Source: Halogeometricum sp. S1BR25-6 (GTDB taxonomy: Archaea; Halobacteriota; Halobacteria; Halobacteriales; Haloferacaceae). Taken from it: a stretch of DNA of 64,000 nt. Made by a program: the position numbers and the translations under genes. The notes below the pieces were generated by a model. That model saw only the letters and a program-made list of their open reading frames with translations. It was not told the DNA's origin and made no database searches. The stretch is from the NCBI RefSeq assembly GCF_031624495.1, contig NZ_JAMQOP010000001.1:558001-622000 (forward strand), written 5' to 3'. Of this stretch, positions 18,314 to 26,673 are shown piece by piece (within the stretch, counting starts at the first letter, position 1; the number at the start of each line of letters is the position of its first letter).

Positions 18314-18706
18314 TTATCCTGACTCTCTCGGTTCGACCACAACGCTGTTCTCTGACAGATACCGCTCGACGCGGGTTCGGAGGTCACCCTCGCCGGGCCA
18401 CTCGGCGTCCGCGTTCAGGCGGCCGGCGTCGCCGACGTAGGCGTACGCGCTTCCGCCGTCGGCGCGCGGGAGTTCGACGCGGACGTACAGGCCGGAGTCG
18501 ACGCCCTCGTAGGTGTCCAGCGTCGCCGTCTCGTCGGTTTCGAGCAGGCGTCCGGAGACGGACCCGCCGGGCGCCAGCGTCGGGTAGCGTCCCTCGGCGC
18601 GGTGCAGTCCGTCGACGCGCGCGTCGGGGCCGAACGACCACTCGTTGAGGAGTCGGGCCACCTGTACGGAGTCGGTCAGCGTACCGTAGACGAAGAACGG
18701 CGGCAT
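18314..18706 (-). CDS. Gamma-glutamylcyclotransferase (AIG2-like) family protein
   Basis: 130 residues starting MPPFFVYGTLTDS. VYGTL is the family's phosphate-binding signature, followed by GRYPTLAPG, SGRLLE and LDTYEGVDSGLYVR, so the fold is clear. Members cleave gamma-glutamyl compounds to 5-oxoproline; in haloarchaea, which use gamma-glutamylcysteine as main thiol, such a substrate is plausible but unproven. Divergent from the MATE gene, with 72 bp between starts. Confidence 0.88.
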   Translation of the reverse strand: MPPFFVYGTLTDSVQVARLLNEWSFGPDARVDGLHRAEGRYPTLAPGGSVSGRLLETDETATLDTYEGVDSGLYVRVELPRADGGSAYAYVGDAGRLNADAEWPGEGDLRTRVERYLSENSVVVEPRESG

Positions 18707-18778
18707 GAGCGGACCGTTCGACGCCGAGGCACCTTCCGTTTCCGGTACCGTCAAGCGCGCCCCGCGACTCGTGGCCGC

Positions 18779-20158
18779 ATGGACTCCGGGCGACTCCGCG
18801 GCGTCTGGCGACGCGTGTTCTCGCTGGCGTGGCCCGTCATGGCCGAGCAGACGACGCGGACGCTGATGCGCACCGTCGACGTGCTGGTGACCGCGGCGCT
18901 GTCGCCCGCCGCCGTCGTCGCCATCGGCCTCGCGGACCTGTTCGCCCGCTTTCCCCTCCGCATCGGCCTCGGACTCGGCGGCGCCGCCATCGCCCTCTCC
19001 AGTCAGGATACCGGGAGCGGTGCCGACGCCAACCGCGACGAGGCGGTGACGCAGGCGATACTCGTCGCGTTCGCCGTCGGTCTGCCGTTCGTGCTCGCCG
19101 GCCACTTCCTCGGCGACGCCCTCGTCGGTCTGTTCCCCGCCAGCGACGACGCCGTCCGCCTCGGCGGCACCTACCTCGCGGTCATCTTCGCCACTGCGCC
19201 CGCGCGACTCGTCGTCCTCGTCGCCGCGCGCGCCCTGCAGGGCCTCGGCGACACCCGCACCCCGATGTACGTCAACGTCGTCGCCAACGTCCTCAACGTC
19301 TCGCTGTCGGTGGGTCTCGGGTTCGGTCTGGTCGGCCTCCCGCGACTCGGCGTCCTCGGCGTCGGCCTCGCCACCTCGGCGGCGAACGTTCTCTCGGCCG
19401 CCCTCCTCCTCGTCGCGACTTACCGACCGTCCTCGCCCGTCGCGTTCGCGCGGCCGACGGACCCCACCGTCGGCGCGCAACTCGTCCGCGTCAGCCTTCC
19501 TCGGATAGCCGAGGGGTTCACCGCCGAACTCGCGGAGTTCCCGTTCAACGCCCTGCTGCTCTCGTTCGGGGATATCGCGAACGCCGGTTTCCAAATCGGC
19601 CGCCGCGTCTACCAGCAGGTGACGGGACCGCTCGTCCGCGGCTACAACGTCGCCGCGAGCGTCCTCGTGGGACAGGCGCTCGGCCGGGAGGACCCCGCGA
19701 CGGCCCGGTACGAGGGGTGGGCGACGGCCGCCCTCGCCCTCTGCACCGTCGGCCTCATCGGTCTCTTGCTCGTCGCGTTCGCGGACCCCGTCGTCGCCGC
19801 CCTCGGTTTCGGCGGGTCGACCGCCGCGCTCGAATACGCCGCCGAGTTCGCCGTCGTCTACGGTCTCTCGGCCCCGCTCCTGGCCCTGTTCGTCTCGCTG
19901 TCGGGCGCGTTGCAGGGCGCGGGGGCGACGCGACTTCCCTTCCTCGCGCGACTGACGGGCATGTTCGGCTTCTTCGTCGGGTTCTCCTACCTCGCCGTCT
20001 ACCGGCTTGAGATGGGTCTGTTCGGCGTCTACGTCGGCGTGTTCCTCGCGTACGCGTGGATGAGCCTGTTCGTCCTCGTCGCCTTTCGGTACGCCGACTG
20101 GGCGGGGACGGCGGCCGGCCTCCTGCGCGAACGGGGGAGCGTCGAGGGCGACGACTGA
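18779..20158 (+). CDS. MATE family efflux transporter
   Basis: 459-residue integral membrane protein with about 12 helices in two similar halves. The start MDSGRLRGVWRRVFSLAWPVMAEQ matches the family (short cytoplasmic segment before TM1); the longer upstream reading frame overlaps the divergent gene and is rejected. MATE proteins export cationic drugs or metabolites using Na+ or H+; specificity cannot be predicted. A FNT-type channel gene follows 71 bp later. Confidence 0.9.
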   Translation: MDSGRLRGVWRRVFSLAWPVMAEQTTRTLMRTVDVLVTAALSPAAVVAIGLADLFARFPLRIGLGLGGAAIALSSQDTGSGADANRDEAVTQAILVAFAVGLPFVLAGHFLGDALVGLFPASDDAVRLGGTYLAVIFATAPARLVVLVAARALQGLGDTRTPMYVNVVANVLNVSLSVGLGFGLVGLPRLGVLGVGLATSAANVLSAALLLVATYRPSSPVAFARPTDPTVGAQLVRVSLPRIAEGFTAELAEFPFNALLLSFGDIANAGFQIGRRVYQQVTGPLVRGYNVAASVLVGQALGREDPATARYEGWATAALALCTVGLIGLLLVAFADPVVAALGFGGSTAALEYAAEFAVVYGLSAPLLALFVSLSGALQGAGATRLPFLARLTGMFGFFVGFSYLAVYRLEMGLFGVYVGVFLAYAWMSLFVLVAFRYADWAGTAAGLLRERGSVEGDD

Positions 20159-20229
20159 GCGCCGCGGCGGGACTTGCGTTCCCGACGCGACCGAATGGAT
20201 TTTTCCGCGAGCGTCTGTAGCCGAACGCC

Positions 20230-21180
20230 ATGGACGATTCACCGGACGACGAGACGGTTCGACAGGCCATCGAACACTCCCGGCGCGGCGCGCCCGCCGT
20301 CGGCGGCGTCGTCAGAGACCAGTTCGAGACCCACGAAGTGTTCCAGCGAATCGTCGCCGCCGCGGACGAGGAGGCGACGACGGGCGTCCGGGAGCTGTTC
20401 TTCAGCGCCCTCGCCGCGGGGTTCGCCATCACCGTGACCTACCTCTTGTACGCGTCGATGACGGCGGCGACCGGCGGCGACCCGGTGTTGAGCGCGCTCC
20501 TCTACCCGCTCGGGTTCGTGTTCATCATCATCGGGGGGTACCAACTGTACACCGAGAACACGCTCCCGCCGGTCGTCCTCGTTTTGGAGCGACTGGCGAG
20601 CGTCCCCCGACTGCTCGCCATCTGGTCCGTCGTCATCCTCGGCAACTTCGTCGGCGGCGGCCTCGGAGCGCTCATCCTCGCCCGGACCGGCGTGCTCTCG
20701 ACCGACGCCGCGGCCGCGGCCGCCTCCCTCGCGACGAAGGGCGTCGAGACGCCGTTCTGGGACCTCTTCTACAAGGCGGCGTTCGCCGGCCTCATCGTCG
20801 CGGGCGTCGTCTGGTTGGTGTACGCCGTCAACGACAGCACCACGCGCTTTCTCGTCGTCTACGTCGCGTTTCTCGCGATACCGTTCGGCAACCTCTATCA
20901 CTCCGTCGTCTCGTTCACGGAACTGACCTACCTCGCCCTCGTCGGGCAGGTGGCGTTCCTGCCCGGTCTGGTCGGGTTCGTTCTCCCCGTCCTCCTGGGG
21001 AACACCCTCGGCGGCGTCGTCCTCGTCACCGTCGTCAACTACTTCCAGACGACCGAAGAGCGCCTCGACATCGCCCGCAGGGACGGCGCGGAACGGAAGC
21101 TATCGACGAGAGAGTGGCTCTTCGGACGCGGAAACGGTCGGTCGTACGTCCCGGTTCAGAACGAGGGCGAGGACGAGTAA
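20230..21180 (+). CDS. Formate/nitrite transporter (FNT) family protein
   Basis: 316 residues with six hydrophobic segments between about 55 and 270. The two pseudo-symmetric FNT signatures appear as GNFVGGGLG and LGNTLGGVV. A 55-residue polar N-terminus and a charged C-terminal tail flank the pore. It resembles the YfdC branch of the family more than FocA or NirC; the transported anion is not certain. It converges on citrate synthase. Confidence 0.88.
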   Translation: MDDSPDDETVRQAIEHSRRGAPAVGGVVRDQFETHEVFQRIVAAADEEATTGVRELFFSALAAGFAITVTYLLYASMTAATGGDPVLSALLYPLGFVFIIIGGYQLYTENTLPPVVLVLERLASVPRLLAIWSVVILGNFVGGGLGALILARTGVLSTDAAAAAASLATKGVETPFWDLFYKAAFAGLIVAGVVWLVYAVNDSTTRFLVVYVAFLAIPFGNLYHSVVSFTELTYLALVGQVAFLPGLVGFVLPVLLGNTLGGVVLVTVVNYFQTTEERLDIARRDGAERKLSTREWLFGRGNGRSYVPVQNEGEDE

Positions 21181-21195
21181 CGCGACGAACGGCCC

Positions 21196-21269
21196 TTACC
21201 GCTCGTCGACGGGCGCGAACGTGCGGTCCTCGTCGCCGACGTAGCGGGCGCGCGGGCGGATGAGGCGGT
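21196..21269 (-). repeat. Extra copy of the last 74 bp of citrate synthase
   Basis: Direct repeat of 21396-21469 at exactly 200 bp offset, 72 of 74 identical. It contains the last 23 codons and a stop codon; both differences are synonymous in the citrate synthase frame. It lies downstream of the intact gene and is not part of any larger gene that I can see. Confidence 0.9.
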
Positions 21270-21279
21270 CGACCTGTAC

Positions 21280-21315
21280 CTTTTTGCCGCGCTCGCTCCG
21301 CTCGCTGGCAAAAAG
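21280..21315. terminator. Strong hairpin behind citrate synthase
   Basis: Perfect 9-bp arms CTTTTTGCC / GGCAAAAAG around a core with CTCGCTCCGCTCG (21292-21304). It could end the citrate synthase transcript, since read on the minus strand the arms give T5 runs. The same core occurs behind several tRNAs in this window. Confidence 0.6.
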
Positions 21316-21395
21316 CTACGCCAAAAAGCCTCCTCCCTCCCGGTGGTCGGTCGTCGGCCCGCTCCCGCCTTCGGCGCTCGCGGTCCTAGGGCCGG

Positions 21396-22535
21396 TTATC
21401 GCTCGTCGACGGGCGCAAACGTGCGGTCCTCGTCGCCGACGTAGCGGGCGCGCGGGCGGATGAGGCGGTTGTCCTCGTACTGCTCGATGACGTGGGCGAC
21501 CCACCCGCCGACGCGGGACATCGCGAAGATGGGCGTGTAGATGTCGACGGGGATGCCCATCTGGTAGTACGTCGACGCCGAGTAGAAATCGACGTTCGGC
21601 GCGAGGCCTTTCTCTTCGCCGATGTACTCCTCGATGGCGACCGAGTAGTCGTACCACTTCATGTCGCCCGCGGCCTCGCCGAGTTCCTCGCTTTTCTCGC
21701 CGAGGATGACGGCGCGCGGGTCCTTCACGTTGTAGACGCGGTGGCCGAACCCGGGGACGCGGCGGCCGCCTTCGAGGGCGTCCTGCACCCACTTCTTGGG
21801 GTCTTTATCGCTGTCGTCTATCTCCTTGAGCATGCTCATCACGTTGGCGTTCGCGCCGCCGTGCAGCGACCCCGCGAGCGTCCCGACGGCCGAAGTGACC
21901 GCGCTGTGCATGTCCGACAGCGTCGACGCGGTGACCATCGCCGAGAACGTCGAGGCGTTCAGCCCGTGGTCGGCGTGCAGGACGAGGGCCATATCGAACG
22001 TGTCCGCGAGCACCTCGTCGGGTTCCTCGCCGTTGAGCATGTAGAGGAAGTTCGCGGCGTGTCCGAGGTCCTGCCGGGGGCTCACCACGTCCTCGCCGTT
22101 TCGCAGGCGGTTGAACGCCGCCAGCGCGGTCGGTATCTTCGCCGTGATGCGCCGGCCCTTCCGGACGTTCGCTTCGAGGTCCGTCACGTCCTCGTGGTCG
22201 GCGTCCTCGTCGTACGCCGACAGCGACGAGACGACGGTGCGGAGCGCCGCCATCGGCACCTCGTCGGCCTCGGCGAGTTCTCGAATCTCCGCCAGCACGC
22301 CGTCGTCGAGTTCGCGCTCCTTCGACATCTTCTCGGAGAACTCGTCCAGTTCCTCGCGCGTCGGGAGTTCCCCATGCCAGAGGAGGTAGACGACTTCCTC
22401 GTACGACGCGTCGGGCGCGAGGTCCTCGATGGCGTACCCGCGATACACCAACTCTCCGGCGTCCCCGTCGATGTGGCTCAGTTCCGACTCAGCAACGAGA
22501 ACGCCTTCGAGACCCCGCTTTAACTCGTCTGACAT
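21396..22535 (-). CDS. Citrate synthase
   Basis: Condenses acetyl-CoA and oxaloacetate at the entry of the TCA cycle. 379 residues, the length of archaeal/short type II-like enzymes. Conserved active-site regions include ALVLHADHGLNASTF, GSLHGGANA and VPGFGHRVY, with the final catalytic Asp in NVDFYSAS. The last codons are duplicated 200 bp downstream with a different stop context (see repeat). The promoter region upstream (22536-22799) is shared with the divergent PhoU/TrkA-C gene. Confidence 0.97.
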   Translation of the reverse strand: MSDELKRGLEGVLVAESELSHIDGDAGELVYRGYAIEDLAPDASYEEVVYLLWHGELPTREELDEFSEKMSKERELDDGVLAEIRELAEADEVPMAALRTVVSSLSAYDEDADHEDVTDLEANVRKGRRITAKIPTALAAFNRLRNGEDVVSPRQDLGHAANFLYMLNGEEPDEVLADTFDMALVLHADHGLNASTFSAMVTASTLSDMHSAVTSAVGTLAGSLHGGANANVMSMLKEIDDSDKDPKKWVQDALEGGRRVPGFGHRVYNVKDPRAVILGEKSEELGEAAGDMKWYDYSVAIEEYIGEEKGLAPNVDFYSASTYYQMGIPVDIYTPIFAMSRVGGWVAHVIEQYEDNRLIRPRARYVGDEDRTFAPVDER

Positions 22536-22799
22536 ACTGTTACGGTTCCCGTCCGTCTCAAAAAAGCGTTATCGTTCACCCCAAGATATTTTCGACGATC
22601 GTCGACCAATCGTTCGACGGAATCGCCGTCAGTCACCCGTCTGTGAGCGATTCACTGCCGCTCTCGCGAAGCGGTCCGTCCGATTCGAGGCGTGCCGAGG
22701 ACTCGCACGCCGATACGCAGATATCGGCGCTCCGCGTACGGGGTTCGACAAACGTTGTCGCTAACAAACCTTTTCACACGACGGGCAGAACATCGTCCC

Positions 22800-24023
22800 A
22801 TGAACCCCGAGGACGTGGAGTACGAACCGGTCAGCGTCAAGGCGGTGCTGGCCGAGATGAAGGACACCGCCGAACTCCTCATCGACCTCTCGTTCTCCGC
22901 GGTCCTCAACGGGAGCGACGACATCGCCCGCGAGGTGCTCGAACTCGAAGCCCGCATGGACGTGCTGCAACTGCAGGGTCGGATGAGCCTCCTCATGGCC
23001 GCGCGGACCCCCGAGGACGCCGAACAACTCGCCCCCGTTCTCGGCGTCATCAGCGCGGCGGAGAAGATATCCAACGCCGCGGGCGACATCGCGAAAGTCG
23101 TCCTCGAAGACATCGGCCTGCCGGACGCCATGCGCTCGGCGCTCCCGGAGGCGACGGAGATGCTGGTGCGCGCCACCGTCGACGACGCCTCGACGTACGC
23201 GGGTCGCTCGCTCGCCGACATCAACATGGAGACGGAGACGGGCGTCCGCGTCATCGCTATCCGCCGCCGGTCGGCCACCGGCAAGCGCCGGTGGATCACC
23301 AACCCCCACCACGAGACGACCGTCGAGGGGGGCGACATCCTCCTCCTGCGCGGCCCCCAGAGCGGCGTCCGGACCGTCTTCGAGGCGGCCGCCGGCGCCC
23401 CGTTCGAACTCCCCGAGACGCACGACGAACCCATCGAGGACCTCGAACGCGCCGTCGACTCCATCATCCTGATGAAGGACATGAGCGAACTCGCCGTCGA
23501 CCTCGCGTACGGGTCGGTGCTGTTCGACTCCGAGGACGTGGCCGAGGAGGTGTCCGAACTGGAGGCCGAAGTCGACGCGCTCAAATCGCGGTTCGAGGCG
23601 TGGGTGCTCCGCGCCGCCGAACGCGTCGAGGACCCCGTGCAACTCCGGGGCCTCTTCCACATCGCCTCCGCGACGGAGGTCATCTCCGACGCCGCCCTCG
23701 AAATCTCCGAGGGCGTCCTGCGCGGCATCGACGCCCACCCCGTCGTCGCCGCCGCCGTCGAGGAGTCCGACGAGATAATCGTCCGCTTCCGCGTCGGCCC
23801 GGACAGTTCGCTGGCCAACGAGACGCTGGGCGACCGGATGGTCAAGACCGAAACGGGGATGCGCGTCATCGCCGTCCGCCGCGCCGACGGCAGCGAGTGG
23901 GTCGTCCAACCCGGTCCGACCACCGCCCTCCGCCCCGAGGACGTTCTCATCGCCAAGGGGACCCGCGCGGGGGCCGAACGCCTCGGCGAACTCCTCGACG
24001 ACCCCCAGCAGTTCGAGGGGTGA
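22800..24023 (+). CDS. PhoU-like / TrkA-C (RCK_C) tandem-repeat protein
   Basis: 407 residues made of two similar halves (about 8-205 and 220-403). Each half has a helical PhoU-like part (VKAVLAEMKDTAELLIDLSFS; MKDMSELAVDLAYGS) and a TrkA-C ligand-binding part (NMETETGVRVIAIRR; KTETGMRVIAVRRA) ending in a DILLLRG/DVLIAKG strand. Such soluble proteins regulate K+ or other cation transport, often through nucleotides or ions. No channel gene is adjacent. The start at 22800 matches the family N-terminus. Confidence 0.85.
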   Translation: MNPEDVEYEPVSVKAVLAEMKDTAELLIDLSFSAVLNGSDDIAREVLELEARMDVLQLQGRMSLLMAARTPEDAEQLAPVLGVISAAEKISNAAGDIAKVVLEDIGLPDAMRSALPEATEMLVRATVDDASTYAGRSLADINMETETGVRVIAIRRRSATGKRRWITNPHHETTVEGGDILLLRGPQSGVRTVFEAAAGAPFELPETHDEPIEDLERAVDSIILMKDMSELAVDLAYGSVLFDSEDVAEEVSELEAEVDALKSRFEAWVLRAAERVEDPVQLRGLFHIASATEVISDAALEISEGVLRGIDAHPVVAAAVEESDEIIVRFRVGPDSSLANETLGDRMVKTETGMRVIAVRRADGSEWVVQPGPTTALRPEDVLIAKGTRAGAERLGELLDDPQQFEG

Positions 24024-24062
24024 GACCTCGACGCGGGGCCGGACGCCGACGCCGCGCCCTTC

Positions 24063-24353
24063 TCAGACCTCCTTCGAGAGCCTGTAGGCCGAGACGGCCG
24101 TCAGCGCAGCGGTCACGAGGAGTGCCGTCGACGACGCGAGGACGAACGCCAGCACGGCGAACCAGCCCTCGGCCCCGAGCAGCGGGTACCGTTGCGTGCC
24201 GGCGAACGGGCCGAGCAGTTCGAGGACGCGGAACAGATAGGCGAGGCCCGCGAGGAGGACGCCGACGGCGGCGCCGACTTTCGCGTTCCGCGGGACGTGC
24301 AACGCGTGGGCGAGTCCGCCCTGCGGCGGCCGCCCGGGAACCTCGTCGCTCAC
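24063..24353 (-). CDS. Two-helix haloarchaeal membrane protein
   Basis: 96 residues with two hydrophobic segments (about 26-48 and 64-88), a polar N-terminus and the ending SAYRLSKEV. It is of a type that I recall as conserved in haloarchaea but cannot name with certainty. It sits 50 bp downstream of the MFS transporter on the same strand, so co-transcription is likely. Function unknown. Confidence 0.65.
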   Translation of the reverse strand: MSDEVPGRPPQGGLAHALHVPRNAKVGAAVGVLLAGLAYLFRVLELLGPFAGTQRYPLLGAEGWFAVLAFVLASSTALLVTAALTAVSAYRLSKEV

Positions 24354-24403
24354 ACTCCCCCGTTATCGCCCGGTTCGCATAGCCTCGTCGGAACGCGCCG
24401 CCC

Positions 24404-25735
24404 TCAGGTGTAGGCCTCGAACTCGCGGCCGAACGCGAGGAAGTAGCCCGTCCCGAGCACTCCCACCGCCGTCGCGACGAGGAACGCCGTCTCGGGGTCT
24501 CTGGCGTAGAGCCACCCGCCGACGGCCGCCGACGGGATGGTGACGGCGTTGCGGACGAGGTAGTAGGAGCCGACGACGCGCCCGCCGGCGTTCTCCTCGG
24601 CGGGGCCGACGATGAGCGCCTTGTGCGCGGGCAGGCCGGCGAACCGGAGCCCCGAGAAGGCGAACAGCAGCGTCACGACGAGTGCGCTGTCGGGGGCGTT
24701 GACGAGGAGCACCGGGAATATCGCGTAGACCGCGAATCCGACGGCCACGACGGGCTTGAGGCCGACCCGGCGGGCGAGTTTCGCCACCGGTACCATCGTC
24801 AGCAGGGCGACGGCCATCTCGACGGCGAGGAGGACGCCGAAGAAGGCGTCCGGCGAGAGCGTCACGCCGAGCGACGGGACGGAGAGGCCGACGCCGAGGA
24901 ACTCGACGACGACGATGACGAAGAAGACGTACACCATTCCGTTGGCGAAGCGGACCAGCGTGTCGCCGACGAGCAGGGGTCGGAGGGCCGCGGGCATCCC
25001 GCGCAGGTCCGAGACGACGGTGGCGACGCCCTCGAGGGACTTGCCGACGCCGTCCTCGCTCGCGTCGTAGAGGACGTGCTGGGCCACCGTCGCGACGGCG
25101 GCGAACAGGGCGGCGACGACGAGAACGATTCGAAATCCGCGCTCGAAGGCGAACAGCGAGAGGACGCCGGCGGCGAACAGGGGGCCGAGGAGGAAGGCGG
25201 TGCGCCGGAACGTCTCGGTGCTTGCGAACCCCGTTGCGAGGCGGTCCGGGGGAACGCTCTGCTTCACGATGGCGAACGTCGCGCCGAGGCCGAACGACTT
25301 CCACGCCTGCGCCAATAGCAGGCCGAGGAAGATGCCGACCGGGAGCAGCACGGGGTCGACGCCGAACGCGCCGAGGGAGAACCCGGGCAGGGTCACCGTC
25401 CCGAAGGCGTCGGCGAACGCCCAGACGAGGAAGCCGACGGTGGAGGCGAGGCCGAACGCGGTCAGCGACGCCCGCGACCCGATGCGGTCCGAGAGCGCGC
25501 CGCCGGGGTAAGGGTAAACGGCGCTGATGAGGTTGCCGAAACTCCCGTACAGACCGATGACGACGCTGCCGGCGCCGAGGACGCTCAGGTACCGCGGCAT
25601 GTACCGCCCCGTCATCTGGAAACCGAGGCTGAACGCGAACATCGCCGCCGAGAGGACGAGCACGTCGCCGTCGAGGGCGAAGAACTGGCGGAACGTCGAG
25701 AGCGCGTCCGGGTCGTCGGTTTCGCCGCGTGCCAT
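24404..25735 (-). CDS. MFS transporter
   Basis: 443 residues with about 12 hydrophobic helices. The loop between TM2 and TM3 carries GGALSDRIGSRASL, the MFS motif A (GxLSDRxGxR), which fixes the superfamily. The second-half equivalent is KLARRVGLKP. The substrate cannot be predicted. The hydrophilic N-terminus (MARGETDDPDALSTFRQFF) is short. Confidence 0.88.
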   Translation of the reverse strand: MARGETDDPDALSTFRQFFALDGDVLVLSAAMFAFSLGFQMTGRYMPRYLSVLGAGSVVIGLYGSFGNLISAVYPYPGGALSDRIGSRASLTAFGLASTVGFLVWAFADAFGTVTLPGFSLGAFGVDPVLLPVGIFLGLLLAQAWKSFGLGATFAIVKQSVPPDRLATGFASTETFRRTAFLLGPLFAAGVLSLFAFERGFRIVLVVAALFAAVATVAQHVLYDASEDGVGKSLEGVATVVSDLRGMPAALRPLLVGDTLVRFANGMVYVFFVIVVVEFLGVGLSVPSLGVTLSPDAFFGVLLAVEMAVALLTMVPVAKLARRVGLKPVVAVGFAVYAIFPVLLVNAPDSALVVTLLFAFSGLRFAGLPAHKALIVGPAEENAGGRVVGSYYLVRNAVTIPSAAVGGWLYARDPETAFLVATAVGVLGTGYFLAFGREFEAYT

Positions 25736-25831
25736 ACGGCCGTATTCGAGCGCGAGAAGAAGTCTTTCCCGGTCGTGTGGAACTCTCCCGGTGTGTGCTA
25801 AACGTTGACTAACGGGGCGTTCGGTACGCCT

Positions 25832-26455
25832 CTACAGGTGGAGCCAGCGGGTCGACCCGTGCTCCGGGAGGTGCCAGCGCTGGTATATCTTGTCGTCCTC
25901 CGCGCGGACGTCGACCTGCGCGTCGCAGGACGCCGCGAGCGAGTCCCGGAACGGGGTGTCGTCGGCGTCGACGTGGTAGTAGGCCATCCCGCGGACGCCG
26001 ACCACGGAGTCGGTGACGCCGCCGAGGAGGTCGACGGTCCGGTCGTCGCCGACCGTTTCGGTGAGTTCCGCCATCGAGTCGACGCTGAGGCGGAGTTCGC
26101 CGGGTCCCAGCGACCCCGACGCGCCGAACGTGTCCACGGCGTCGCAGACGGTGTCGCACAGGCCGTCGGCCCCGGCCTGCGGCGTCGACGCCTCGTCGAG
26201 GATGTTCCGGAACCCGACGACGGAGACGGAGTCGCTGCCGACGCCGACGCCGCGGGGGAGTCGTTCTCCCAGCGTCTCGTCGTCTTCCTCGGCCGTCACG
26301 ACGACCCGCGGGTAGTCGGGGAGCGACCCGAGCGTCCGACGACTCGCTCGCTTCGTACATAGGTCGTCCTCGCAGCTAACGAGAACAGAACAACCGCCCT
26401 GCTTCATTCGGAGAAGCGCTCGTCGGAACGTCTCCGGTTGCAATTCCGCGGACAT
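25832..26455 (-). CDS. Haloarchaeal RecA/DUF7504-like protein of unknown function
   Basis: 207 residues. The layout, an N-terminal SVLVSCEDD, an ordered RVVVTAEE strand, a central DTVCDAVDTFG helix and a C-terminal GVRGMAYYHVDAD segment, resembles the large set of degenerate RecA-like haloarchaeal proteins (DUF7504 type), but no Walker motif is intact. Two Cys pairs (residues 22/28 and 100/104) are not arranged as a classic zinc finger. The gene is monocistronic, with an AT-rich upstream region. Assignment is tentative. Confidence 0.6.
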   Translation of the reverse strand: MSAELQPETFRRALLRMKQGGCSVLVSCEDDLCTKRASRRTLGSLPDYPRVVVTAEEDDETLGERLPRGVGVGSDSVSVVGFRNILDEASTPQAGADGLCDTVCDAVDTFGASGSLGPGELRLSVDSMAELTETVGDDRTVDLLGGVTDSVVGVRGMAYYHVDADDTPFRDSLAASCDAQVDVRAEDDKIYQRWHLPEHGSTRWLHL

Positions 26456-26673
26456 AGTGTCGGTATATACCCATATTTTTCAGGGCTTCTCATCTTGTTA
26501 TTATCTATGGACACGGATAACTGTTGTTTCCGAATGGGTACCGCTTTTGATTTAACGGGTGAAGAGAACCTCCGCTCCTCGGTACGGGTCTCTCCCTGTC
26601 GACCCGTCCGCCGCCCCGCGGACGTGAAGCGATACCGAACGGATAAAGGGCGGCGCATCCGACCGTCTTAGTA
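26456..26673. promoter_or_regulatory. Divergent AT-rich promoter region
   Basis: The 26459-26520 part is unusually AT-rich, with GGTATATACCCATATTTTTC and TTGTTATTATC, and probably holds the promoter of the minus-strand gene. GGATAAAG (26641-26648) is a candidate TATA box for the plus-strand hydrolase. No convincing gene lies inside. Confidence 0.45.

Noticed and set aside
18199-18322. Small CSC-containing frame (MTCSCSTDRLL...)
   Set aside because: Composition and lack of a regulatory signal make it doubtful; kept as intergenic.
18314-20242. Long minus-strand reading frame across the MATE gene
   Set aside because: Only its last 130 residues (gamma-glutamylcyclotransferase) have family motifs; the rest is antisense to the transporter with Arg/Glu/Gly-rich composition typical of shadow frames in GC-rich DNA.
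26508-26671. 54-codon frame ahead of the AstE-like gene
   Set aside because: Starts in the AT-rich promoter area and becomes Arg/Pro-rich; no motif and no sign of conservation that I can judge.
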